Part shown: positions 46,288 through 55,600 of the stretch, piece after piece
How the letters are laid out: every line of letters begins with the position of its first letter
Numbering within the stretch: the stretch's first letter is position 1
NCBI RefSeq assembly: GCF_000714815.1
Contig: NZ_JMIH01000024.1
Location: forward strand, 496,001-560,000
From: Anditalea andensis
GTDB taxonomy: Bacteria > Bacteroidota > Bacteroidia > Cytophagales > Cyclobacteriaceae
Direction of reading: 5' to 3'
Length of the DNA: 64,000 nt
Made by a program: the position numbers and the translations under genes
Notes under the pieces: model-generated
What the model was told of the DNA's origin: nothing
The model's database searches: none
What the model saw: only the letters and a program-made list of their open reading frames with translations

Positions 46288-46303
46288 ATTACTATTTGGT
46301 AGT
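46288..46303 (+). promoter_or_regulatory. Crp-type dyad before the second Crp gene
   Basis: ATTACTATTTGGTAGT, a weaker match to the TTTACCATATGGTAAA dyad (11 of 16). It ends 24 bases before the Crp ATG, one base different from the corresponding site in the first unit (23 bases). It probably serves autoregulation. Confidence 0.4.
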
Positions 46304-46327
46304 AAGGTACCTTGAAATAAAAACCCC

Positions 46328-46897
46328 ATGGATAAGTTGATAGAATACATATTGCATTTTGGAAATTTAAACCAAAAGCAAATAGGATTTATATCCCAGA
46401 GAGTAAGAGAACTGGAAATTAATAAGAATGAGTATTTTTCAGAGGCAGGAAAAATATCACATCAGGTTGGCTTTATTGTAGAGGGTGTGGTAAGGGTTTG
46501 CTATTATAACAATAGAGGGGAAGATATAACCCGATATTTCTTTGATGAAAACCATTTAGTGGTAGAAATGAAGAGTTTTGAAAATAATATAGAAAGCTCT
46601 GAATACATACAAGCGGTGACCGACTGCAAGTTTTTAGTCATCTCTAAGTCTGATTGGGAAGAAATTGACCAGACCATTATTGGCTGGGACACTATCGTTA
46701 AGCGGATTTTTCAAAAGACTTTAATTGAAAAATTGGAAAGTAGAAGCCCATTGGTCGCACAAGATGCCACCACCCGGTATTTGACATTTCTGGAGAAATT
46801 TCCGAAGCTTTCCAACCGAATTCCATTATCACAGCTTGCATCTTATTTGGGCATTACACAGCAATCTCTAAGCAGAATAAGAAAAAACATCCGCTGA
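46328..46897 (+). CDS. Crp/Fnr-family regulator, second Crp-SDR unit
   Basis: 189 residues, a paralogue of the regulator at 24200-24769 along the whole length (YFSEAGKI-HQVGFIVEGVVRVCYYNNRGEDIT against YFSEAGKIPRQVGFVLEGVFRFCYYNNKGEEIT). The C-terminal HTH ASYLGITQQSLSRIRKNIR is identical, so the two regulators may cross-bind. The effector barrel is more diverged, which fits different inducers reading the same operator. It lies upstream of its SDR gene, with the best copy of the dyad in between. Confidence 0.9.
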   Translation: MDKLIEYILHFGNLNQKQIGFISQRVRELEINKNEYFSEAGKISHQVGFIVEGVVRVCYYNNRGEDITRYFFDENHLVVEMKSFENNIESSEYIQAVTDCKFLVISKSDWEEIDQTIIGWDTIVKRIFQKTLIEKLESRSPLVAQDATTRYLTFLEKFPKLSNRIPLSQLASYLGITQQSLSRIRKNIR

Positions 46898-46904
46898 AAC
46901 ACTT

Positions 46905-46949
46905 TTTACCATATGGTAAATGATTTCATTTCCAAAAAAAGCAACTTTA
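46905..46949 (+). promoter_or_regulatory. Perfect Crp-type operator and -7 element before the second SDR
   Basis: TTTACCATATGGTAAA (46905-46920) is a perfect 16-bp palindrome 7 bases after the Crp stop. A 21-base gap leads to CAACTTTA (46942-46949), a weak -7-like element, and the SDR start lies 25 bases further on. The first unit has the same 21-base gap. Confidence 0.65.
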
Positions 46950-46974
46950 CATTGTAAATTTAAATAAGAGAGAT

Positions 46975-47715
46975 TTGAAATCAGTATTTATCACAGGAGC
47001 AAATAAAGGTGTAGGATATGAAACGGCAAGGGCGCTGTTAAAGAATGGATTTTTTGTTTATCTCGGCAGCCGCAAAATTGACAACGGTTTGGAAGCAGTA
47101 GATAAGCTTAAAACAGAAGGTTTGGACAATGTAGCAGCTATACAAATAGATGTAACCGATCAGGAATCCATAGTTGCCGCCCGTGCTGAAATAGGTGGAA
47201 AATCCAAAGTTTTGGATGCACTCATTAACAATGCCGGGATAAGTGGCGGAGGTTTCCCCCAAACAGCACTCGATTCGAACATCAATACATTTAAAGGGGT
47301 TTTCGATACGAATCTCTTTGGAGTAGTAAGGGTTACCCAGTCCTTTATCGATTTACTAAGAAAGTCCACCGAACCTCGTATTGTGAATGTATCTTCAAGT
47401 GGTTGCTCCATTACTTTGCACAGCGATCCCAGTTGGGAATTTTATGATCATAAGGCAGCAGTTTATGGTCCTTCCAAAGCAGCCATGAACATGTACACAG
47501 TATGTCTTGCCTATGAATTACGGAATACAGCCTTTAAAGTAAATGCAGTTGATCCAGGATTTGTCGCCACAGATTTTAACAATCAGAATGGGACAGATAC
47601 AGCAGAAAATGCGGGCGTCCGCATTGCCAAATATGCTATGATAGGTCAGGAAGGTCCCAGTGGTAAATTTATCAGTGAATTCCATAATCCGGAAACAGGT
47701 GAAATACCGTGGTAG
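46975..47715 (+). CDS. Short-chain dehydrogenase/reductase, second Crp-SDR unit
   Basis: 246 residues, classical SDR: TGANKGVG near the N-terminus, NNAG, Ser in NVSSSGCS, YGPSKAA and VDPGFVATDF. It begins at TTG 46975 (LKSVFITGANKG); no in-frame ATG or GTG lies between this and the operator, and an AAGAGAGA ribosome-binding-like stretch sits just before it. It is a paralogue of the SDR at 23303, lacking that protein's N-terminal extension. It probably oxidises or reduces a small carbonyl compound under control of the adjacent Crp regulator. The TTG start implies weak translation. Confidence 0.88.
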   Translation: MKSVFITGANKGVGYETARALLKNGFFVYLGSRKIDNGLEAVDKLKTEGLDNVAAIQIDVTDQESIVAARAEIGGKSKVLDALINNAGISGGGFPQTALDSNINTFKGVFDTNLFGVVRVTQSFIDLLRKSTEPRIVNVSSSGCSITLHSDPSWEFYDHKAAVYGPSKAAMNMYTVCLAYELRNTAFKVNAVDPGFVATDFNNQNGTDTAENAGVRIAKYAMIGQEGPSGKFISEFHNPETGEIPW

Positions 47716-47958
47716 TCAGCAAGTATCATTTGATTTTAAATAAATTTAGAAAGTATGAAAATCCCATCATGTAACTTTGGATTTAATATTATTTATGGCG
47801 GAAATGCCCAAGCATTATATTGCTAATATAGCAGCATAGTGCATGTCACAAAGAATGAGATAGTATTTTTATGGTCCTTTCACCAATCAAATTTGGACTT
47901 TTCAACAAACTTCATTTCCTGGAAACCATAGACCTTTGTATTGTAAAATATACATAAA

Positions 47959-48768
47959 ATGGGAAAAACAGTTTTGGTTACAGGTGCTTCAGCAGGAATT
48001 GGCAGAGCAACTGCCCTGCTGCTGGTAGAAAAAGGGTTCAATGTGTACGGTGCAGCCCGTAGGATAGAAAGAATGGATGATTTGAAAGGTTTGGGCGTCA
48101 CACCTGTGGCACTGGATCTTGCCGATGATAAAAGTATGGTGCTTGCAGTCCATCAAATTATGAAAGAAGCCGGGGGGATAGATGTATTGATAAACAATGC
48201 CGGATTTGGTTCCTATGGAGCCATTGAAGATGTGTCCATGGACGATGCCCGCTATCAATTGGAGGTCAATGTGATGGGGGCTATGCGCTTGGCTCAATTG
48301 GTACTGCCCAAGATGCGTGGACAAGGTCAGGGTAAAATCATCAATATTTCTTCAGTTGGGGGCAAAGTAGCCATGCCCATGGGTGGATGGTACCATGCAA
48401 GCAAATTTGCCCTGGAAGCCCTGAGTGATAGTATGCGGATGGAAGTTAAACCTTTTGGTATAGCTGTAATCGTGGTGGAACCGGGTGCGACAAAATCGGA
48501 ATGGGGTAGCATTGCGTTTGAAAGCCTAATGAGGGTTTCGGGCAATAGCCCTTACAAAGAGCTTGCCTCCAAAGTTTATAATTCCTTCGAAAAAGTAGCC
48601 GCAAATGTTTCCGCCCCTGAAACCATTGCGCAGCTTATTTTTAAAGCCATCACCACTAAGCGACCTCAGACCAGATATGTAAAATGGGATGCGAAATTAT
48701 TGTTAACTTTAAAAAGCATTTTAACAGACAATATGATGGACAGATTAATTATGACCCAGGCAAAATAA
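47959..48768 (+). CDS. Short-chain dehydrogenase/reductase (retinol-dehydrogenase-like)
   Basis: 269 residues. TGASAGIG (about 8-15), NNAGFGSYGAIEDVS, Ser in INISSVGG, YHASKFALEALSDSMRMEV and VEPGATKSEW. This belongs to the SDR group of 'oxidoreductase' proteins with a longer C-terminal part (YNSFEKVAANVSAPETIAQLIFKAIT). The substrate is unknown. An AraC-family gene starts 6 bases after its stop, so the two are probably one transcript. It is not closely similar to the SDRs in the Crp-linked units. Confidence 0.9.
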   Translation: MGKTVLVTGASAGIGRATALLLVEKGFNVYGAARRIERMDDLKGLGVTPVALDLADDKSMVLAVHQIMKEAGGIDVLINNAGFGSYGAIEDVSMDDARYQLEVNVMGAMRLAQLVLPKMRGQGQGKIINISSVGGKVAMPMGGWYHASKFALEALSDSMRMEVKPFGIAVIVVEPGATKSEWGSIAFESLMRVSGNSPYKELASKVYNSFEKVAANVSAPETIAQLIFKAITTKRPQTRYVKWDAKLLLTLKSILTDNMMDRLIMTQAK

Positions 48769-48774
48769 TAGCCT

Positions 48775-49584
48775 ATGGAAAGTCAACAAATCATACAACA
48801 TAACATTTTGTACTCCTGTGCTTATCAAAAAGAACAGAGTTCTGAGCAATTTTTACCGGAACATAGTCTGGGTATTACATTGTCCGGTGAAGCTGAGTAT
48901 TTTACCAATGAAGGTTCCTATATAGTGAAACCGGGTACCATAGGTTTGATGCGCAGGAACCAATTGGTCAAAAAATACAAAAAACCATCCCCAACTGGGG
49001 AACCCTTTAAAATGATAGGAGTGTTTTTTGACCAGAAAACTTTGAGGCAGTTCGCTTCGGAAAACAATATTGGTGAACAACATGCTTATCAGGGAAAATC
49101 AGTTATTCAGCTTTCCGGAAACCCGGTGATAAAAGGTTATTTTGATTCACTGATACCCTATGAAGGTCATCCCGAAAAACTCTCCTCAGTAATATGCGGA
49201 CTTAAAACACGGGAAGCCATCGAGCTTTTATTGCAAAGTGATCCTTCCTTCCAAAACTTTCTTTTTGACTTCAGGGACCCCTATAAAATAGACCTGGAAA
49301 AATTCATGAACCTGAATTACCAATACAATGTGCCGATAGCCACTTTCGCTAAATTAACGGGTCGGAGCCTTTCTACCTTCAAAAGAGATTTTGTTAAGAT
49401 TTTTGAAGCCACCCCTGAAAGATGGGTACAGCGGAAACGTTTGGAAATGGCGCATTACCTCATGGCGCAAAAGAAAAAAAGGCCTACCGATGTCTATCTG
49501 GAAGTGGGTTTTGAAAACCTTTCACATTTCTCCTTCGCTTTCAAAAACCATTATGGATTTGCACCGAGTGAGATCGGTACTTAG
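48775..49584 (+). CDS. AraC-family transcriptional regulator
   Basis: 269 residues. The N-terminal cupin-like sensor part (about 20-110; GEAEYFTNEGSYIVKPGTIGLMRRNQLVKKYKK) is followed by two HTH motifs: VPIATFAKLTGRSLSTFKRDFVKIFEATPERWVQRKRLEMA and PTDVYLEVGFENLSHFSFAFKNHYGFAPSEI. The second HTH is typical of AraC. It lies immediately after the SDR at 47959 and probably regulates that gene or the hydrolase at 49719. Confidence 0.9.
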   Translation: MESQQIIQHNILYSCAYQKEQSSEQFLPEHSLGITLSGEAEYFTNEGSYIVKPGTIGLMRRNQLVKKYKKPSPTGEPFKMIGVFFDQKTLRQFASENNIGEQHAYQGKSVIQLSGNPVIKGYFDSLIPYEGHPEKLSSVICGLKTREAIELLLQSDPSFQNFLFDFRDPYKIDLEKFMNLNYQYNVPIATFAKLTGRSLSTFKRDFVKIFEATPERWVQRKRLEMAHYLMAQKKKRPTDVYLEVGFENLSHFSFAFKNHYGFAPSEIGT

Positions 49585-49683
49585 GCTGATCCTCATAGGC
49601 ATTCCTATTCTTCATCATTCTATGTGAACGTATTAACAAACAAATAAGAACTTCTGACGAAAATAGCCAACAGTCATCCATTG

Positions 49684-49691
49684 TAACTTTG
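49684..49691 (+). promoter_or_regulatory. -7 element (TAACTTTG) before the HSL-type hydrolase
   Basis: An exact TAnnTTTG match, 27 bases before the ATG at 49719. I did not find a clear -33 element. Confidence 0.45.
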
Positions 49692-49718
49692 TGGTAATAT
49701 TTAAAACAAAGAACATCA

Positions 49719-50735
49719 ATGAAAAAAATTATTCTTGTATTAACAGTAGCGATGGCCTCCTTATCCAGTTGTGCCTATCGAGTCAAAATCGCCGGTCCGG
49801 AACAATTGGTCCATATGAGCCAAGAGGCCCAAGATTCACTCAGATCATTTAAGTATTACCGGTTCCCGCTTATCAACTTAAACGACAAGCAGAAGTTAAT
49901 GGCCAGAGAACAATGGAATGCTTATGAAAACTGGATGTTGGAGGACATGCACCATCGTTTTGGATTCACCACAAGGGACACGGTAATCGCCAATGTAAAG
50001 GTAGCTATCATCCAACCGAATACCATTCAGCCCGGCAGAGAGAACATTATAGGGTTCCACCTACACGGTGGAGGATTTATGATGGGGACTCCTTATGAGA
50101 GAGCGGCCATGCTAATGGCCAATGAATACGGCTATACTGTATATTCCGTGGATTACCCATTGTCGCCCGAAGTAAAATACCCTGTAGCCATTGACGCATC
50201 CCTTGAGGTGTATAAAGCATTGGTCCATCGGTTTCCCGAAAAACAAATGGTAAGTTCATCCATATCAGGTGGTGGACAAATAATACAATCTATGCTTCTT
50301 AAAGCCCAAACTGAAAATCTCAGAATGCCTGATGCAAACGTATTGTTCACGCCTGCCCTGGACCTTAATTTCACAGGAAATGACTCTTATTACTTTAATG
50401 ATGGGCGAGATGTGATTGCTTTAAAAAACAGCGCTGATAAACTCTTTAAAGATTTATATTTACCAGCCGCTGCTAACCTAAATGATCCGCAGGTATCACC
50501 GGTTTTTGCAGAATATAAGGATGATTTTCCTCCTACTATTTTGGCTACCGGAACCAGGGACCTTTTCCTAAGCATTTCGGTCCGGACTTTTTGGAAATTG
50601 AAAGAAGGAGGTGTCCCTACAGAACTTTTGGTCGGCGAAGGGGGCTGGCATGCCTATCAATACTATCCGGAAATACTTGAAGCCATAGCAGCCAGAAAAG
50701 CCGTGTACCAATTTTTAGATAAGTATTTAAAGTAA
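49719..50735 (+). CDS. Hormone-sensitive-lipase-type alpha/beta hydrolase, lipoprotein
   Basis: 338 residues. The signal peptide ends in a lipobox (SLSSC, Cys18). HSL-family oxyanion motif HLHGGGF at 115-120. The nucleophile elbow is S-S-I-S-G-G-G in place of G-D-S-A-G-G, so Ser183 is probably the nucleophile and the first Gly is replaced. The acid Asp is in GTRDLFLS and the His in GGWHAYQYYPE. It is probably an esterase or de-acetylase anchored in the cell envelope. It has its own promoter, 134 bases after the AraC gene. Confidence 0.85.
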   Translation: MKKIILVLTVAMASLSSCAYRVKIAGPEQLVHMSQEAQDSLRSFKYYRFPLINLNDKQKLMAREQWNAYENWMLEDMHHRFGFTTRDTVIANVKVAIIQPNTIQPGRENIIGFHLHGGGFMMGTPYERAAMLMANEYGYTVYSVDYPLSPEVKYPVAIDASLEVYKALVHRFPEKQMVSSSISGGGQIIQSMLLKAQTENLRMPDANVLFTPALDLNFTGNDSYYFNDGRDVIALKNSADKLFKDLYLPAAANLNDPQVSPVFAEYKDDFPPTILATGTRDLFLSISVRTFWKLKEGGVPTELLVGEGGWHAYQYYPEILEAIAARKAVYQFLDKYLK

Positions 50736-51318
50736 TTGTTTAAGGATTAAGTATAAAAATATGCCTTTTATCCCCGATGCTGCCACAGAGTTTCTCTTTG
50801 ATAATAAAGTTATCGGTAGCCATGAGCTGATTCAGGAGGGGATAGGTATAAGAGATTTCTCCGCATGGAAAAAAAGGTACGGTCGAAGGGAAGTATGGGG
50901 TAGACGGTTTAAGTGATGGTTTCCGCATACCGGTCCTTTCGCAGAGGGCTTTTATTAGCCATGCGGTGAAACCTCATTGATCTAAGCAAAAGCCGTATAA
51001 TAGTACCCTTCACACCACTTTGTTCGGGACAAGGTGACGTCTGATGTAACGCTGTAAAGGAGATGGGTAACCATACAGGACACCACCGATAGGGCAGGTA
51101 CAATATGAAATAGAAGTACATTTAATGTACAGCATGATTAAATACGAAATTTATGAAGCCGTTAATGCCGGACAGAAGGAGCATAAAAATCTCTTGACCG
51201 TAATTTTCATCCGAAAAAGAGTCCTATTCCTTCTCGGCAAATAGTAGGGAAGTACCATGATATCCGTATGTTCCGGTGGTGAAGGTGATGTGGGCGGTGC
51301 ATTGATTTTTGTCCGTTC
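50736..51318. other. Intergenic stretch, about 580 bases
   Basis: No supported gene. Short open pieces on both strands (for example 50909-51121 minus) show no family features. The more GC-rich composition than in other spacers suggests old coding DNA, but no parent is recognisable. Confidence 0.35.
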
Positions 51319-51747
51319 TCATAATTCCCGCTCCTGATAAGGCATTCCTTTCTGGTTTTCGCAGTAGGTCTTTAGGCTATATAGGAACATAGCCCAATTA
51401 TAAGCACACCATCGATAATAATCAGTCAATTCTCTCCATTTATAGTGTTTCAGGAGCACGGTTGTGATATTGTCGTTTTGCGTTAGCTCAAATGATATCC
51501 CTGTCCCTTTCCATTCCTGATCTGAGGATATGCACTCCCATATTACCTTGCTGATTTCCTGCAGGTCTATGATTTTCATTTTGGTGAGGTAGCCTTCGTC
51601 AAAATCAAATTCATTGATAAATCCCCTCTCGGGTTTTACTTTTAACTTCATTGTCCATACCTTCCCTAAGCCTTCTTCTGATGTAAGTGCTGTATACACC
51701 GTTTCAATAGGTGATTTTATGTAGTTGATTTGTTCTATGCTTTCCAT
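51319..51747 (-). CDS. SRPBCC/AHSA1-type START-domain protein
   Basis: 142 residues. It opens MESIEQINYIKSPIETVYTALTSEEGLGKVWTMKLKVKPERG, the standard AHSA1-like beginning (short helix, 'I-x-x-P-x-x-x-V-[WY]-x-A-L-T'). The middle strand pair reads VIWECISSDQEWKGTGISFEL and the C-terminal helix is WCAYNWAMFLYSLKTYCENQKG. The fold binds hydrophobic ligands in a deep cavity; the function of this small branch is unknown. A single gene, between gene-poor DNA and the TetR gene. Confidence 0.88.
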   Translation of the reverse strand: MESIEQINYIKSPIETVYTALTSEEGLGKVWTMKLKVKPERGFINEFDFDEGYLTKMKIIDLQEISKVIWECISSDQEWKGTGISFELTQNDNITTVLLKHYKWRELTDYYRWCAYNWAMFLYSLKTYCENQKGMPYQEREL

Positions 51748-51913
51748 CTGTTGGTCTTTTCTATTAAATGATTTTGCCCATTTTATACTTCATCTTGTTT
51801 GAGATTGTATCCATTTCCGTTAACATAATAAAACCATTTAAAAATATAACCTTACCTAATTTTCTGTATAAAATACCTAATTATATGTGTTTTTATGGGT
51901 AATTCTGAAAATT

Positions 51914-52507
51914 TTATAGGCCTAATATGCTATATGCGAGTTTTTTACTGCTTTCAAGGTGCTCATTCTGTTCTTTATAAGTTTCCAGCATATTGATGTA
52001 AAAATAAGTACCATCTAAAAGAAAAAATATCTGGTTTGCGGTCTGGTCTGGATTTATACATTTGATCATTCCTGTTTCATTACACTCTTTGAGAAGTTCA
52101 CTTAATTTAAGGCGAAGGATTTTATGGATCTTGCTGAATTTTTCACGGAATTTAGGTTCTCTGAAAACCATAGCATAGGCACTATAATATACACCATCAT
52201 CAAAAAGGTCATTCCAGTCTTTAGAAAACATTCTATTGATGAGGGAAGGTAACATTTGTGATGAATCTATTGCAGAATCATAGGTTTTTTCAAAAATTTT
52301 CAGGTATAATTCCAAACAGTGATTAATAAGGGCATTGACCAACTCATCCTTAGATTTATAATAATGGACAATCAGACTTGGCGGGATATCCAATGATTTT
52401 GCAATTTTAGCTATTGATGTGCTTTCCAACCCTTCTTTAATAGCTGTTTTATAAAATGCCTCTACTATTTCTTTTTTTCGAAGATCTGAAATGTTTGATA
52501 GTCCCAT
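51914..52507 (-). CDS. TetR-family regulator, divergent from the SusC/phosphohydrolase locus
   Basis: 197 residues from ATG 52507; the longer frame to 52561 would read through the operator region. HTH: LRKKEIVEAFYKTAIKEGLESTSIAKIAKSLDIPPSLIVHYYKSKDELVNALI, in the BetI-like form. The C-terminal domain (SLINRMFSKDWNDLFDDGVYYSAYAMVFREPKFREKFSKI) is ligand-binding. It is divergent from a SusC gene. Its operator candidates lie between the two genes (52546-52590). A TetR regulator beside a SusC/SusD pair is unusual; HTCS, ECF sigma/anti-sigma or SusR types are more common. Confidence 0.92.
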   Translation of the reverse strand: MGLSNISDLRKKEIVEAFYKTAIKEGLESTSIAKIAKSLDIPPSLIVHYYKSKDELVNALINHCLELYLKIFEKTYDSAIDSSQMLPSLINRMFSKDWNDLFDDGVYYSAYAMVFREPKFREKFSKIHKILRLKLSELLKECNETGMIKCINPDQTANQIFFLLDGTYFYINMLETYKEQNEHLESSKKLAYSILGL

Positions 52508-52545
52508 AAAAGCAAAGTAACTAAAAAAATATTTAATTTTAATAG

Positions 52546-52590
52546 TTGAATGAGTATTCAATTAATTGAATTAACATTAAATTAATTGAA
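52546..52590. promoter_or_regulatory. Cluster of TetR-type operators between TetR and SusC
   Basis: Three overlapping dyads: TTGAAT-GAGT-ATTCAA (52546-52561), the perfect palindrome TTCAATTAATTGAA (52557-52570), and a further half ATTAATTGAA (52581-52590). The TGAAT...ATTCA form is common among TetR operators. They begin 38 bases upstream of the TetR start and 100 bases upstream of the SusC start, so one repressor could control both. Confidence 0.6.
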
Positions 52591-52689
52591 AGTACGTATA
52601 GTTAATGATATCATAAAAATGGCTTATCCATAAAGTAAAGATCATAAACTTACTTTGCCCTACTTTAAAATCATCCTAAATCCGGGCAA

Positions 52690-55600
52690 ATGAAAAATTT
52701 TTACAATGGAGTTTTACTTATGGTAATCATGTCTTTATTGGCATTGATTTTTCCAGAGCATTTATTAGCTCAAAATGTAACAGTATCGGGTACTGTAATA
52801 GATGAAGATGGAAATCCGATACCAGGAGTTTCAGTGTTGCTAAAGCATTCTTCGACAGGTGTAGTTACTGACTTGGAAGGCAAGTATAGCCTGGCGGTAA
52901 TGGATCTTTCCAACTCACTTTTGTTTTCTTATATTGGATACCTGTCTGTCGAAGAAGTGATTGGCAACCGAAATATAATTGACATCCAATTGATACCGGA
53001 TATAAAAGATCTTGAAAGTATTGTGGTAACTGCTTTGGGTGTTGAAAAAAATGTGAAATCCCTGGGTTATGCTGTCCAGGAAGTGGCTGGGGAAAAATTC
53101 ACTAAAGCCCGAGAGCCCAATCTTATTAATTCTTTGACAGGGCAGGTTGCAGGCCTGCAAATAAATAATTCTACAGCTCTTTTTCAAGATCCGCAAATTT
53201 CACTGAGGGGAGCGAGGCCTTTAATCGTAATTGATGGAATACCAAGTACTGAAAATGATTTTTGGAAAATAAATGCCGATGATGTTGGAAGTATAAATGT
53301 ACTTAAAGGAGCTACTGCCTCAGCACTCTATGGCGCTATAGGAAAAAACGGAGCTTTAATGATTACCACCAAAAGGGGTAGTGAAGGGACACGGGTCGAA
53401 ATTAATTCAAGTACGATGTTTCAGCCTAGTTACCTAGTGATCCCTACTGTGCAGACTACCTATGGCAATGGCGATAATGGGCAGTACGCATATGTAGATG
53501 GATCAGGAAGCGGTACAGAAGGATTTGGTTGGATCTGGGGACCTCGATTGAACCAAATAGATCCATCCACTCCAAGCGGTTTTGTGGAAAGGCCCCAATA
53601 TAATAGCCCAATAGATCCAGAAACAGGGCAGCGGATACCAATTCCATTTATTTCCCGTGGTGCTGATAACATCAGGAATTTTTTCCAGCAGGGTCTGATA
53701 TCCACCAATAATGTTAACCTTACTAGCGGGAATGAGCAGGGAAATTACAGGATTTCAGCTTCCCACATTTATCAGAAGGGATTGGTCCCCAATACTGAAC
53801 TTCATAATACCTCATTTTCTGTAGCGGGTAGCTATAGGCTTTCCACAAAAATTTCTGCAGATGCATCCATGACCTATAACAGACAGTATACCGAGAATTT
53901 TCCTGAAACACCATATGGGCCTGAAAATTACCTGTATAATCTAGTGTTATGGACAGGTACTGATGTAGATGTCAGGGATCTGAAAGAATATTGGGTGCCC
54001 GGCAGGGAAGGCTTTCAGCAGAAGCATTTTAATAATTCTTATTACAATAATCCTTATTTTCAGGCATACGAGTATCTGAGAGGTTATCATAAGGACAATA
54101 CGTATGGACAGATTAAGTTGGATTATGATGCAACTGAAAATTTAAAGTTCACTGTCCGAACGGGTATGAATGTTTATGCCCTGGAAAGAACTGATAAAGA
54201 ACCAAAAAGCTATGTTAAGTATGGTAGAGTCTCACGAGGGAATTTTTATATTAATAATTCCGCTCAGCTAAATATGAACACTGATTTATTTTTAAGTTAT
54301 AGCAAAAATCTGGGTAACAATTTTGTGATCAATGCCAATGCAGGCGGATCAAACCGGTTTATTAGATTTAGGAGTGAAAGTCTGAATACAGATGGCCTTG
54401 CTATTCCTAATTTTTATAATGTAGCTAATTCCGAACAGCCGCTTTCCGGTTCCAATAGTTTGACCCGAGAACAGGTCAATTCGGCCTTTGGGACAGTGGA
54501 TATTGAATTCATGAATGCCCTGTTTCTTACAGTAACCGGTAGAAATGATTGGGTTTCAACCCTCCCTGTCAGTAACAATTCGTTTTTTTACCCATCCATT
54601 ACCTTTGCAGGAACCATATCCGATTTCCTTGATTTTCCGAGGCCAATTGATTTCGTAAAAGTGAGGACAGGTTGGTCGAGGGTTTCTGACGGAAGAATAA
54701 GACCTGCTAATGGATCCAACGCTATAAATCCCTATAGCCACATCCAGGCATTTAACCCGGGAGTGGTATGGGGAGGAAATCCATCATTGATATTTCCGAG
54801 TGCCCTGATCAATCCCGATATTCAACCTGAGACTTCTGACAGTTATGAGATAGGGATCGACACCAAGTTTTTAAGAGGAAGACTGGGGCTTGATTTGACT
54901 TATTATAGGATCCGGGATTTTAATAACCTGATCTCAGTACCAGTTTCCCAAGCCTCGGGTTTTACTACCAGACTGGAAAATGGTGCCGAATTTACCAGAA
55001 AAGGCTGGGAACTGATGATAAATGCTACACCGATACTGAGAAATGATTTTTCCTGGAACATAAACTTAAACTGGAGTACCTATCAAAGGATACTTTCTGA
55101 AAGCTTTGATGGTTCAGATAGGTTTGGAAATATTCTGGTGGGAGAAAGGACAGACCAGATATTTTCTGCCAGCCAATACCAAAGAACACCTGACAACAGG
55201 TTAATCATAGGCCAGAACGGATATCCAATTAGAGATCCTTATCAGAGAATGATGGGATTCACCAATCCCAAATACATATTTGGTATTCAAAACACTATTA
55301 ATTACAAGAACGTAACGTTAGGTTTTGGATTTGATGGCAGAATTGGGGGAACAATATATTCGCAAACACACGAAAAAATGTGGTGGGGAGGCACTCACCC
55401 AGGTTCGGTCAACCAGTTTAGGGAAGATGCTAACAATGGTTTAGCCACCTACGTGGCAGATGGTGTAGTAGTAACAGGTGGTAATGTTTCTTTTGATGCA
55501 TTCGGTAATATATTAGAAGATTCCAGAACTTATGCAGAAAATGAAAATGCTGTAAATTACATCGACTGGAACAAAACCACATTAAATGCTGAGTATACCC

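Noticed and set aside
47795-47839. Short ORF (MAEMPKHYIANIAA) after a TAACTTTG element
   Set aside because: 14 codons; could be a leader peptide or a remnant, but nothing supports either.
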